Positions 1-7,642 of a DNA stretch of 20,892 bases are shown one piece after another (within the stretch, counting starts at the first letter, position 1; each line of letters begins with the position of its first letter). The position numbers and the translations under genes are program-made. The notes under the pieces are model-generated. The model ran no database searches. It was not told where the DNA came from and worked only from the letters and a program-made list of their open reading frames with translations. This stretch comes from a virus: IMG/VR virus record IMGVR_UViG_3300023184_000604, positions 1-20,892 of that record; one strand, written 5' to 3'.

Positions 1-677
1 ACATTGATGAATCAATTTTCTACTACTTTACAAATGTTATAAAACCTTCTGTAGTACAAAATGGCGAAAGAATTGAAGTGCCTATAATATATGGTTCACC
101 TGAAAAATGGAAATCCTTTCAAAAAGACGGATACTATAGAGATGTTCAAGGCAGAATTATGATGCCTATAATAATGTTTAAAAGAGACAGCATTGATAAG
201 GTAAGATCTATAGCTAATAAATTAGACGCCAACAATCCTAACAATTTAACTTTACACAGAAAAAAATACAGTTCTAAAAATGCATATGACAACTTTAATG
301 TGTTAAACAATGTTGTTCCTCAAAAAGTAAATTATGCAGTTGTAGTACCAGACTATATAACAATAACATACAGTTGTGCCATTAACACTTATTACATGGA
401 TCAACTAAATAAAATTGTTGAAGCAATTGGATATGCATCTGACTCATATTGGGGTGATCCTTCACGTTTTCAATTTAGAGCGATGATTGATTCGTTTGCT
501 ATAAAAACAGAAATATCAGATAAAGAAGAAAGAGCAGTAAGTAGTACATTCAACATAAAATTAAACGGATATATAATTCCTGACATATTACAAAAAGACA
601 TAACAGCATTGAAAAAATTACCAGATAAAGTTAAAATTACATTTACATCAGAAACAATTCCACCTTCACAACTTTAA
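1..677 (+). CDS. Tail sheath stabiliser / tail terminator, gp15-like (5' partial)
   Basis: This is the 3' part of a gene whose start lies before the window. The frame is open from base 3, and the GTG at 78 is internal, because the residues before it read smoothly into it and belong to the same motif. The product resembles T4 gp15, which caps the tail tube and sheath at the head-proximal end and joins the tail to the neck. Shared landmarks are the early GERIEVPIIYGSPEKW stretch (compare DKFIRVPITYASKEHF in gp15), a central YSCAINTYYMDQLNKIVEAI segment (gp15 has a similar IFTRYEDDMFQIVEQI), and a late STFNIKLNGYIIP strand pair. The gene sits directly ahead of the sheath and tube genes, as expected for a tail operon. 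The assignment comes from remembered family sequence, not from an alignment run here. Confidence 0.72.
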   Translation, partial: IDESIFYYFTNVIKPSVVQNGERIEVPIIYGSPEKWKSFQKDGYYRDVQGRIMMPIIMFKRDSIDKVRSIANKLDANNPNNLTLHRKKYSSKNAYDNFNVLNNVVPQKVNYAVVVPDYITITYSCAINTYYMDQLNKIVEAIGYASDSYWGDPSRFQFRAMIDSFAIKTEISDKEERAVSSTFNIKLNGYIIPDILQKDITALKKLPDKVKITFTSETIPPSQL

Positions 678-680
678 TAA

Positions 681-690
681 TATTTATAAC
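681..690 (+). promoter_or_regulatory. Late-promoter-like motif TATTTATAAC
   Basis: An exact copy of the repeated 10-mer, 12 nt before the ATG at 703. The same 10-mer occurs at 972, 4414, 7344 and 15708, always just before a start codon. It is probably a phage-specific promoter -10 element; this is inference from repetition and position. Confidence 0.5.
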
Positions 691-702
691 AAAATAAAAT
701 TT

Positions 703-951
703 ATGACAACAAAAGTTTTAACAGCAGAAGAAATTACACAATTGAAAGAAGTTCAAGAAAAAAGACTTCAACTAATTGAACAGTTTGGAATAATTGAATT
801 AAGAATTCAAGAATTTAAATTGCAAAAAGAATATTTAATAGTAGAACTTAAAAAAATACGTCAAGAAGAAACCACAATTGGTGAAAACTTACAGAAAAAA
901 TATGGCGATGGTTCAATAAATCTTGAAAAGGGAGAATTTGTAAGCGCTTAG
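703..951 (+). CDS. Small coiled-coil virion-operon protein
   Basis: An 82-residue protein of unknown function. Residues about 8-65 are a charged, heptad-rich helix (many E, K, L, I and Q, no proline), so a coiled coil or prefoldin-like helical hairpin is likely. The C-terminal tail has a YGDGSINLEKGEF stretch. There is no signal peptide and no membrane segment. It lies between the gp15-like and sheath genes, with the TATTTATAAC motif immediately upstream, so it is probably made late with the tail proteins. It could be a minor structural component or an assembly chaperone; the sequence does not decide between these. Confidence 0.7.
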   Translation: MTTKVLTAEEITQLKEVQEKRLQLIEQFGIIELRIQEFKLQKEYLIVELKKIRQEETTIGENLQKKYGDGSINLEKGEFVSA

Positions 952-971
952 TATTTTAATATGTTTCATCA

Positions 972-981
972 TATTTATAAC
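972..981 (+). promoter_or_regulatory. Late-promoter-like motif TATTTATAAC
   Basis: A second exact copy of the 10-mer, 20 nt before the sheath start. The flanking sequence (atATTTATAACAAAATAAAA) is also shared with the copy at 681, so the conserved block is longer than the core. Confidence 0.5.
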
Positions 982-1001
982 AAAATAAAACATAATAAAC
1001 A

Positions 1002-2744
1002 ATGGCAGAAACATTAATATCACCTGGAGTCTTAGCAAGAGAAAACGATTCATCTTTTGTATCTCGTAGACCTGTAACAGCTGGAGCAGCAATCATTGGA
1101 CCAACAGTTAAAGGTCCAGTTGAAATTCCAACAATTGTTACCACATTTAGCGAATATGCTAATATATTTGGCACAACATTTGACAGTGGAAGTGTTACAA
1201 ATAGTAAAACATACACTTATTTTACTTCAATTGCAGCGTACAACTACTTTGTTAATGGTGGAACATCTTTACTAGTAGCTCGAGTAGTAACAGGATCTTA
1301 CACATCAGCTAACACAACTACAGCTTCAGCTGGAAATGACGCAATTAAAGATTATAATAACAGTGAATCATTTGCTTTAGAAACACTTTCTGAAGGCATA
1401 ATTATGAACAACTCAGGTTCCCAAACAGCTGGAGCTTTAATAAGTGGTTCTAAAGACAATGTAAGATATCAAATTGTAAATTCAAATACAGGATCAGGAA
1501 CATTTGATTTACTAATTAGAAGAGGTGATGACAATGTTCTTACACCTACTGTGTTAGAAACTTTTACAATGTTGTCTTTAGATCCAAATTCTCCAAACTT
1601 TATTTCTCGTGTAATTGGTGATCAAGTTCAAAATTACAATGGAGTTACAATACAAATTGAGACTACAGGTTCATATGCTAACAGATCAAATTACATAAGA
1701 GTAAAAAATGTAAATGTTACAACATTAAATTATTTTGACAATAATGGAGTAGCTAAAAATGCATATACTTCTTCTATTCCTATAAATAAAAGTGGATCAT
1801 TTGGTGGAGCAACAGGTACTGTAAGAGGAGGAGCTAAATTTTACAATGATATTTCTGACTCAGATACACAAGGACTAACAGCAGGATGTTATACTAATAT
1901 GATTAATCTCTTATCAAATACTGATGATTTTAAATTTAATGTATTGTTAACACCAGGATTAATTGATAATACAACTTTGTTTCCAACTCATATTGGAGCA
2001 ATATCTTCAATTATTACAAATACTCAAAATAGAGGAGATAATATTTATGTACTTGATCCTGTAGGATATGGTTCAGTAGTTTCAGCTGCTGTTGCAGCTG
2101 CTGGTACTCGTAACACATCATATGCTGCTGCTTACTGGCCTTGGTGCCAAATAGTAGATCCATCTACAGGAGACTTAGTTTATGTACCAGCCTCAACAGT
2201 AATTGGAGGAGTATATGCTTACAATGACTCAGTAGCTGAACCTTGGTTTGCACCTGCTGGAATAAATAGAGGAGGACTGTCACAAGTAGTTAGAGTTGAA
2301 CAAAAACTCTCAGCTGCAAACAGAGACACTTTATACAATGGAAAAGTAAATCCAATTGCAACCTTCCCAGGAACAGGCATAGTAGTATATGGACAGAAAA
2401 CATTACAAACTAGAGCTAGTGCTTTAGACAGAGTAAATGTTAGACGTTTGTTGATTGCTTTAAAATCATACATTTCTCAAATAGCTCTCAATTTAGTATT
2501 TGAACAAAACACTATTGCTACAAGAAATCAATTTTTAAGCCAAACAAATCCTTACTTAACATCTGTTCAACAAAGACAAGGATTGTATGCTTTCAAAGTA
2601 ATTATGGATGAAACAAACAACACACCTGATGTAATTGACAGAAATGAATTAGTAGGTAAAATATTTGTTCAACCAACTAAAACAGCTGAATTCATTTACT
2701 TAGACTTCAACATCACACCAACAGGAGCTACTTTTGGAGCATAA
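1002..2744 (+). CDS. Tail sheath protein, gp18-like
   Basis: This 580-residue protein forms the contractile sheath around the tail tube. The N-terminus has the family's opening (SPGVLARENDSSF, then RPVTAGAAIIGPTVKGP, about residues 7-40), which forms the inter-subunit linking arm. A variable middle part follows. The C-terminal domain (about 480-580) holds the conserved core: RRLLIALKSYISQIALNLVF, the FEQNT..TRNQF region, and the closing strands with GKIFVQPTKTAEFIYLDFNI. T4 gp18 is a little longer (about 660 residues), so this version is compact. It starts at the ATG after an A-rich, non-Shine-Dalgarno leader and is followed 47 nt later by the tube gene, the usual pair order. Confidence 0.95.
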   Translation: MAETLISPGVLARENDSSFVSRRPVTAGAAIIGPTVKGPVEIPTIVTTFSEYANIFGTTFDSGSVTNSKTYTYFTSIAAYNYFVNGGTSLLVARVVTGSYTSANTTTASAGNDAIKDYNNSESFALETLSEGIIMNNSGSQTAGALISGSKDNVRYQIVNSNTGSGTFDLLIRRGDDNVLTPTVLETFTMLSLDPNSPNFISRVIGDQVQNYNGVTIQIETTGSYANRSNYIRVKNVNVTTLNYFDNNGVAKNAYTSSIPINKSGSFGGATGTVRGGAKFYNDISDSDTQGLTAGCYTNMINLLSNTDDFKFNVLLTPGLIDNTTLFPTHIGAISSIITNTQNRGDNIYVLDPVGYGSVVSAAVAAAGTRNTSYAAAYWPWCQIVDPSTGDLVYVPASTVIGGVYAYNDSVAEPWFAPAGINRGGLSQVVRVEQKLSAANRDTLYNGKVNPIATFPGTGIVVYGQKTLQTRASALDRVNVRRLLIALKSYISQIALNLVFEQNTIATRNQFLSQTNPYLTSVQQRQGLYAFKVIMDETNNTPDVIDRNELVGKIFVQPTKTAEFIYLDFNITPTGATFGA

Positions 2745-2760
2745 TTTTTTAAAAATATAA

Positions 2761-2770
2761 TATTTATAAT
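2761..2770 (+). promoter_or_regulatory. Late-promoter-like motif, variant TATTTATAAT
   Basis: A one-base variant of the TATTTATAAC motif, 21 nt before the tube start. The same variant also occurs once inside a coding region (15281), so this copy is weaker evidence than the exact ones. Confidence 0.35.
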
Positions 2771-2791
2771 AAACAAAAACATAAAAATAAA

Positions 2792-3280
2792 ATGGCAGTA
2801 CTAAGTCCCAACGAAATATTTTTCACCGCATTTGAACCTAAAGTAAAAAATCGCTTTATTATGTATGTGGATGGAATTCCAGCTTACACAATTAAAAAGA
2901 TTGGAGCTGTGGGTGTAACAATGGATGAAATTGTCTTAAATCACATTAACGTTTACCGTAAAATTAAAGGTAAAGCTAAGTGGGATGACATTGAAATGAC
3001 ATTGTTTGATCCTATTACACCATCAGGTGCTCAGTCTGTAATGGAATGGGTACGTTTACATCATGAATCTGTTACAGGCCGCGATGGTTACTCTGATTTT
3101 TACAAGAAAGATGTAACAATTAACGTTTTAGGACCAGTAGGAGACATTGTATCTGAATGGGTTATCAAAGGAGCATTTATTAAATCTGCAAAATTTGGAG
3201 ACTACAGTTGGGATGATGAAGCAGCAGCACAAGAATTAACAGTTAACTTAGGAATGGATTATTGCATCTTAAACTTCTAA
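2792..3280 (+). CDS. Tail tube protein, gp19-like
   Basis: A 162-residue tube subunit, almost exactly the length of T4 gp19 (163). It polymerises as hexameric rings around the tape measure to make the inner DNA channel. Recognisable features are the NRFIMYVDGIPAYTIKKIGA opening, the central VYRKIKGKAKWDDIEMTLFD beta segment, the SVMEWVRLHHESVTGRDGY helix, and the C-terminal FIKSAKFGDYSWDDEAA stretch leading to the closing strand. It directly follows the sheath gene and precedes a strong terminator, which would give extra copies of these two abundant structural messages compared with downstream genes. Confidence 0.93.
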   Translation: MAVLSPNEIFFTAFEPKVKNRFIMYVDGIPAYTIKKIGAVGVTMDEIVLNHINVYRKIKGKAKWDDIEMTLFDPITPSGAQSVMEWVRLHHESVTGRDGYSDFYKKDVTINVLGPVGDIVSEWVIKGAFIKSAKFGDYSWDDEAAAQELTVNLGMDYCILNF

Positions 3281-3299
3281 TTTAACAAAACACAATATA

Positions 3300-3336
3300 A
3301 AGGAAACTCACTTAAACTTGGTGAGTTTCTTTTTTG
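3300..3336 (+). terminator. Rho-independent terminator after tail tube gene
   Basis: A perfect 9-bp stem, GAAACTCAC (3303-3311) with GTGAGTTTC (3321-3329), has a 9-nt loop and is followed by a T run (3330-3335). It can extend by a few A-T and G-T pairs at the base. It lies 22 nt after the tube stop codon and would separate the sheath-tube transcript from the tape-measure group. Confidence 0.88.
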
Positions 3337-3342
3337 TTCGTA

Positions 3343-3352
3343 TATTTATATA
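3343..3352 (+). promoter_or_regulatory. Late-promoter-like motif, variant TATTTATATA
   Basis: The 8-nt core TATTTATA with a different tail, just after the terminator and 28 nt before the next start. This is where a promoter restarting transcription is expected. Confidence 0.4.
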
Positions 3353-3380
3353 TGAACAATAAGTTACATTAATAAAATCT

Positions 3381-4118
3381 ATGGAAAATACCAATGAAGT
3401 CAAATATGACTTCCCAACAGAAGAAATTGAATTGCCATCAAAAGGCTTAGTTTACCCTGAAGACAACATTTTGTCAAGTGGTAAAATTACCATGAAATAC
3501 ATGACAGCTAAGGAAGAGGACATTTTAACCAATCAGTCTTACATTCAAAAAGGCACAGTATTAGACAAAGTAATGCAAGCTTTAATTGTGTCTAAAATCA
3601 ACTACAGTGATTTAATTGTAGGAGATAAAAATGCAATTATGGTAGCTGCTCGCATTTTAGGATATGGTAAAGACTATTTATTTGACTACAATGGAGAAGA
3701 ACATACTGTAGATTTATCAACAATTGAAAATAAACCATTTGAATTAAAAAACAAAGGTGTTAATGAATTTGACTTTACTTTACCATCTACAGGTGTAAAC
3801 ATTACCTATAAAATATTAACTCATGGTGATGAACAAAAAATTGAAACAGAGTTAATTGGTTTAAAAAAAATCAATAAAGACACTTCACCTGATCTTTCCA
3901 CACGTTTAAAATACATAATCACATCTGTTGGAGGAGATCGAGAAGTAAAAACAATTCGAGAGTTTGTAGACAAACACTTATTAGCTCGAGACTCACGAGA
4001 GTTAAGAAAACACATTAAATTAACACAACCAGATGTAAATCTGACTTTTTTTCCCGATAGGAACTCAGTTGGAGTCGATATCCCAATTGGGATTAAGTTT
4101 TTTTGGCCTGACTTCTAA
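3381..4118 (+). CDS. Tail assembly / baseplate hub protein, gp26-like (frame-0 product)
   Basis: A 245-residue protein resembling the T4 gp26 family of baseplate hub assembly proteins (Pfam T4_baseplate). The family's start, IELPSKGLVYP (residues 17-27), is clear, followed by an alpha-rich KYMTAKEEDILTN segment and the closing VDIPIGIKFFWPDF just before the stop. It sits directly upstream of the tape measure, the place where many tailed phages encode the G / G-T type tail assembly chaperone. The frame stops at TAA 4116-4118. The overlapping +1 frame, open from 4045, then continues with sequence that looks like the natural C-terminal extension of this family. A minority product of about 338 residues made by frameshifting is therefore likely. 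Confidence 0.8.
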   Translation: MENTNEVKYDFPTEEIELPSKGLVYPEDNILSSGKITMKYMTAKEEDILTNQSYIQKGTVLDKVMQALIVSKINYSDLIVGDKNAIMVAARILGYGKDYLFDYNGEEHTVDLSTIENKPFELKNKGVNEFDFTLPSTGVNITYKILTHGDEQKIETELIGLKKINKDTSPDLSTRLKYIITSVGGDREVKTIREFVDKHLLARDSRELRKHIKLTQPDVNLTFFPDRNSVGVDIPIGIKFFWPDF

Positions 4119-4398
4119 CACCGCACCAATTGCAAGATCTAACCTATTTATTCAAATTCATGAAATTGTATTTCATGGCAAGGGAGGATATGATTGGAAC
4201 ACAATATATAACATGCCGCGCTGGCTGCGCCAGTTTACATTTAACAAAATCAATGACTTTTATCAAAAAGAATCTGAAGCAAATGAAAATGCTTCTAAAG
4301 GCAAGAATTCCAACACATTAATGGATTCTTCTGGCAAAATCAACCGTAAAAATTTTCCTAACACACAAAAATCCTCTTCTAAAGTTAACTATAAATAA
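4069..4398 (+). CDS. Frameshift-encoded C-terminal extension of the tail assembly chaperone
   Basis: This frame is open from 4045 and has only a TTG (4069) as an early start, with no leader of its own; the first ATG is at 4213. Its real content begins about 4117: NTAPIARSNLFIQIHEIVFH, then a G-K-G-G-Y-D-W-N segment and YNMPRWLRQFTF, followed by a charged, Ser/Asn/Lys-rich tail. The GGYDW...YNMPxWLRxF pattern is what I recall following the FFWPD motif in unbroken members of the family, so this segment is probably translated as a fusion after a +1 (or -2) shift. Alternatives are an indel or base-calling error in the 7-T run at 4098-4104, or a genuinely broken gene. The fused protein would be an analogue of lambda gpG-T. 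Confidence 0.6.
   Translation: MESISQLGLSFFGLTSNTAPIARSNLFIQIHEIVFHGKGGYDWNTIYNMPRWLRQFTFNKINDFYQKESEANENASKGKNSNTLMDSSGKINRKNFPNTQKSSSKVNYK
4098..4104 (+). other. Candidate slippery site for programmed frameshift (T7 run)
   Basis: In frame 0 the run reads AAG TTT TTT TGG. A peptidyl-tRNA-Phe on 4101-4103 can slip +1 to 4102-4104, or back 2 to 4099-4101, with perfect UUU re-pairing. Either move enters the downstream frame. A second option is a +1 shift at the terminal TTC TAA C (4113-4119), which would keep the FFWPDF residues. The two cannot be separated from the sequence alone. Confidence 0.45.
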
Positions 4399-4413
4399 AT
4401 TGTAAATATTTAA

Positions 4414-4423
4414 TATTTATAAC
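4414..4423 (+). promoter_or_regulatory. Late-promoter-like motif TATTTATAAC
   Basis: An exact copy of the repeated 10-mer, 11 nt before the tape measure start, in a 36-nt intergenic gap. Confidence 0.5.
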
Positions 4424-4434
4424 AAAATATATAA

Positions 4435-6849
4435 ATGGCAGATTTAACTCCTGAACAAATAAAGTTACTTCAACAACAGAATGATCTTTATAGAAAACAG
4501 CTTGAAATGCAAGCTGAGGGATATAGTCTTTCTACATCATATTTAGAATCTTTAAAGGAAGTTATGAACATCAGATCTAGAACTTCTGTATCTGATGGTA
4601 ATATATTAGACATAAATAAAAAAATAAATAGAGAAATAGCTGCACAAAAAGGTGTATATGATACATCTTCAGATGTACAAAAACAGATTGTAAAAAATAA
4701 AGCCTTAATACATAAAGCATCAGTTCAAGAATTAAGTTTATCTAGTCAATTAAATGATGATGATAAAAAAAGATTAGAATATGCTAATGCAAATATTAGC
4801 ACTATTAATAAAAAAATGAAACTCCTTGATGAGGAAAAAGCTAAAAATTCTTCTCTTCAAGATAAAAATTTAATTAAACGATTACAAACTGAAATAGCTC
4901 AAAAAGAAAGAGGTTTAGATCTTCATACTAAATCTATGTCTCAAGCTGCTAGAACTTTATTATATACTCAAAAACAACGAGAAGAGCTAGAAAAACAAAA
5001 TGTATTACGAGAAAAGGAAATAGTTAGATTAAAACAAATTGAAAAAACTTTAGGCTTAACTGGAGCTTTAATTAAAGGTATAGGTAAAATTCCTATAATA
5101 GGGAATCTTGTAGATACAAATAAAGCTTTAAAAGAAATGGAGAAAACCATTGCTAGTGGAGGAGGAAAATTTGCAGCTATGGGAACAGGTTTAAAATCTG
5201 TAGGAAAAGATATATTTACTCATTTAACTGACCCCTTAACAATATTAACATCTGTAACTACAACATTTTTTAATCTACTAACATCAGGTGATAAGGCTAT
5301 AGGAGATTTAGCTAAAGGTATGAATATGTCTTATGAAAATGCTGCTAGTTTAAGAAATGAATTATCTACTATTTCTGAAAAAACAGGAGATACATATATT
5401 AACACTCAGGGTTTACAAGATTCTTTATTAGCTATAGGACAATCTTTAGGTTCAAATGGTAAATTAAATGAAAAAGATTTAGTAACATTTACTGAATTAA
5501 GAGAAAAAGCAGGTTATACTAATGATGAATTAATTGAAATGCAAAAATTAACTTTTGCAGTAGGAGGTAGTTTAGAAAATAATGTTAAAAGTTTCGCAGG
5601 CACTGTTGCCCAAATGAATTTGCAAAATAAACTAACAATTAATGAAAAACAATTATTAAAAGATATATCTAAAACATCTGATGCTATTAAATTATCAGTT
5701 GGAGGAACAACAGAAAAAATAGCAAAAGCTGCTTTCCAAGCAAAACAATTTGGTATCAATTTAGAACAAGCTGATAAAATATCTTCTGGGTTATTAGATT
5801 TTGAATCATCAATACAAAATGAACTTGAAGCTGAATTGCTAACAGGTAAAGATTTGAATTTAGAAAAAGCAAGATTATTAGCATTAAATGGTGACATAGC
5901 AGGAGCATCTGCAGAAATATTAAAACAAGTTGAAAGCTCAGCTGAATTTGCGGGAATGAATCGTATTCAACAAGAAGCAATAGCAAAAGCTGTTGGTTTA
6001 AGTAGAGATGATTTAGCAAAATCTTTAGTAGAAAGAGAAGCATTACAAAAATTAGGAGTAGATAGTGCTGAACAAGCTCAAAAAGAATTTGATCTTAGAG
6101 TATCACAAGTTGGATATGAACAAGCCTTAGCAGAATCTAAAGATCAAGCATATGGAAAACAACTTCTTCAAAATTCATTATCTGAAGATATGAATAAACT
6201 TGTGCAACAATTACAAGAAGCATTTATTCCTATAGCAAATGAATTGTTACCTAAAATTTCAAATTTTTTAAAAAATGATCTCCTTCCAATGGTAGGTGAA
6301 TTAAAAAAGAATTTTGGTGTAATTAGAACAATAGTTGAAGCTATTGCTGTAATAATAGGAGTAAGAATGGTAGCAGGTCTTGTAGCTTCTATTGCTAAAG
6401 CTTTGATATTACTAGGAATTCAAGGATCAACAGCAGCAGCAGCTGCCGCAACTAATGCCTCTATTACTTTTGGTTTAGGATCAGTAGCTATTATAGCTGG
6501 AGTAGCAGCAGTTATGGGAGCAGTAGGAGGATATGCTTTGTCAGATGGCCACATTGGCTCAGATGGAGGATTAATAGTGTCAGGAGAAAAAGGATCATAC
6601 CAACTAGACAAAAACGACTCAGTTATAGCAGGTACTAACTTAATGAGTGGTGGAGCAGCTGCATCATCAGGAGGCAATAATTCTGTAGTGAATGAATTAC
6701 AACGTATAGAAGCAATGCTTCAAAATACATATGAAGTGCAAGCAAATATAGAAAAAGGAATTAAAGCTTCCAGTTTAGCATCAGCTATATATATGGATTC
6801 TACTCATGTTGGTACAGCTACAAATATAGGAACTTATAAAGTACAATAA
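4435..6849 (+). CDS. Tail tape measure protein
   Basis: This 804-residue protein sets tail length and sits inside the tube. Residues about 1-200 are heptad-rich coiled coil (many Q, K, E and L). A basic, glycine-containing region follows near 205-250, then a long helical middle of about 280-620 with few prolines. There are two hydrophobic stretches at about 626-664 and 677-702, the second preceded by an alanine run, and then a Gly/Ser-rich SGEKGSYQLDKNDSVIAGT segment. This arrangement (long helices plus internal hydrophobic segments, right after the tube and chaperone genes) is characteristic of tape measures. At about 1.5 angstrom per residue the tail would be near 120 nm. The sequence itself shows no enzymatic domain. 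Confidence 0.9.
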   Translation: MADLTPEQIKLLQQQNDLYRKQLEMQAEGYSLSTSYLESLKEVMNIRSRTSVSDGNILDINKKINREIAAQKGVYDTSSDVQKQIVKNKALIHKASVQELSLSSQLNDDDKKRLEYANANISTINKKMKLLDEEKAKNSSLQDKNLIKRLQTEIAQKERGLDLHTKSMSQAARTLLYTQKQREELEKQNVLREKEIVRLKQIEKTLGLTGALIKGIGKIPIIGNLVDTNKALKEMEKTIASGGGKFAAMGTGLKSVGKDIFTHLTDPLTILTSVTTTFFNLLTSGDKAIGDLAKGMNMSYENAASLRNELSTISEKTGDTYINTQGLQDSLLAIGQSLGSNGKLNEKDLVTFTELREKAGYTNDELIEMQKLTFAVGGSLENNVKSFAGTVAQMNLQNKLTINEKQLLKDISKTSDAIKLSVGGTTEKIAKAAFQAKQFGINLEQADKISSGLLDFESSIQNELEAELLTGKDLNLEKARLLALNGDIAGASAEILKQVESSAEFAGMNRIQQEAIAKAVGLSRDDLAKSLVEREALQKLGVDSAEQAQKEFDLRVSQVGYEQALAESKDQAYGKQLLQNSLSEDMNKLVQQLQEAFIPIANELLPKISNFLKNDLLPMVGELKKNFGVIRTIVEAIAVIIGVRMVAGLVASIAKALILLGIQGSTAAAAAATNASITFGLGSVAIIAGVAAVMGAVGGYALSDGHIGSDGGLIVSGEKGSYQLDKNDSVIAGTNLMSGGAAASSGGNNSVVNELQRIEAMLQNTYEVQANIEKGIKASSLASAIYMDSTHVGTATNIGTYKVQ

Positions 6850-6851
6850 CC

Positions 6852-7340
6852 ATGGGACTATTAACTAAATATACACTTCAAGGATCAACAATGTTAGGAA
6901 GTTTACTTAATCCAGATTTAACAACACAATATCCTTCCACTGTAACAGGCACACCAAATACTTTTAGCAATCCTGGAGGTCCAATTGTGCCTTTTCATCA
7001 AATATACAACTTTGCAAGAAATGGAGACACTTACTTAAGTCACATAAACAACTTACTTGTAGACAATAGTGACTTGTCAAATGACTTAAACATTCCAAGA
7101 ATTTTAGCCATCACAAATCTAGACACTGAAAATGTTGGAGTAAATGGAGGATTTCCTACTAATCCACTTAATGACCCAACAGTATATCCTTTAACAACTA
7201 CACACACTTCACCAATAAGAGGATATTTTGCTGACCCATCAACACCTCCTTCAAAATTTACTCAAAGTTTTAGTCCAAATGGCACATATTTAACATTTAT
7301 TGAAAATGGAAAAGATATATATAATAAACCATATATTTAG
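6852..7340 (+). CDS. Unknown virion-operon protein with N-terminal MGLL motif
   Basis: A 162-residue protein that I do not recognise. It starts 2 nt after the tape measure stop, so translation is probably coupled. The first residues, MGLLTKYTLQGST, match those of the next gene (MGLLNQLTINGST). The rest is rich in Pro, Asn, Thr and Ser with few charged residues, suggesting an extended or beta-structured structural protein. There is no signal peptide and no clear membrane helix. Its position between the tape measure and the tube initiator suggests a small baseplate or tail-tip component; that is inference from context only. Confidence 0.7.
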   Translation: MGLLTKYTLQGSTMLGSLLNPDLTTQYPSTVTGTPNTFSNPGGPIVPFHQIYNFARNGDTYLSHINNLLVDNSDLSNDLNIPRILAITNLDTENVGVNGGFPTNPLNDPTVYPLTTTHTSPIRGYFADPSTPPSKFTQSFSPNGTYLTFIENGKDIYNKPYI

Positions 7341-7343
7341 TCA

Positions 7344-7353
7344 TATTTATAAC
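7344..7353 (+). promoter_or_regulatory. Late-promoter-like motif TATTTATAAC
   Basis: An exact copy of the 10-mer in the 26-nt gap between the two MGLL genes, 13 nt before the start at 7367. Confidence 0.5.
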
Positions 7354-7366
7354 AAAAATACATACC

Positions 7367-7639
7367 ATGGGACTCTTAAATCAACTTACAATCAACGGCT
7401 CTACATTTTCATATGGAAATGGAGTGACACCTCCTACTAATCAAGGAGCAACTACATTATCTAAATTACATGCTGACGGAGCAACTCCAGGATATTCATT
7501 AGATGGATCTGACTTTTCAACAGTAAATGCTGCTTACCAAGCCTACAATGATGGCACAAATAACATTTTACCTCAACCATCACAATTAGACTTAAACGGA
7601 GCAACACCAACTCAATACGTTAACAACTTACCTCAATAA
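7367..7639 (+). CDS. Small virion-operon protein, N-terminal relative of preceding gene
   Basis: A 90-residue protein of unknown function. Its first 13 residues share the MGLLxxxTxxGST pattern with the gene before it; beyond that the two diverge. The remainder is Gly, Asn, Thr and Pro-rich with almost no basic residues, like a small structural or capping protein. It has its own upstream TATTTATAAC motif and ends 3 nt before the tube initiator gene. Both MGLL proteins may share a docking peptide for one partner, perhaps the baseplate; this is inference. Confidence 0.65.
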   Translation: MGLLNQLTINGSTFSYGNGVTPPTNQGATTLSKLHADGATPGYSLDGSDFSTVNAAYQAYNDGTNNILPQPSQLDLNGATPTQYVNNLPQ

Positions 7640-7642
7640 ACT

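Noticed and set aside
956-1216. Open frame on the - strand over the start of the sheath gene
   Set aside because: It is a shadow of the strongly supported sheath gene in an AT-rich sequence; the translated residues resemble no family. The same applies to the other - strand frames at 2219-2473, 3821-4015, 4968-5150, 5514-6043, 6420-6677, 9070-9417, 9929-10141, 12344-12622, 14375-14557, 16068-16352, 17333-17518, 20155-20355 and 20653-20892.
4130-4321. 63-residue + strand frame inside the frameshift extension
   Set aside because: It overlaps the extension in a third frame; the extension has a recognisable motif (GGYDW...MPRWLRQF) and this frame has none.
4390-4397. TATAAATA, identical to the T4 late promoter
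   Set aside because: It is the Tyr-Lys-stop end of a coding frame. The same octamer also occurs inside genes (for example near 1780 and 10765), so it is not specific here. The TATTTATAAC motif is a better candidate.
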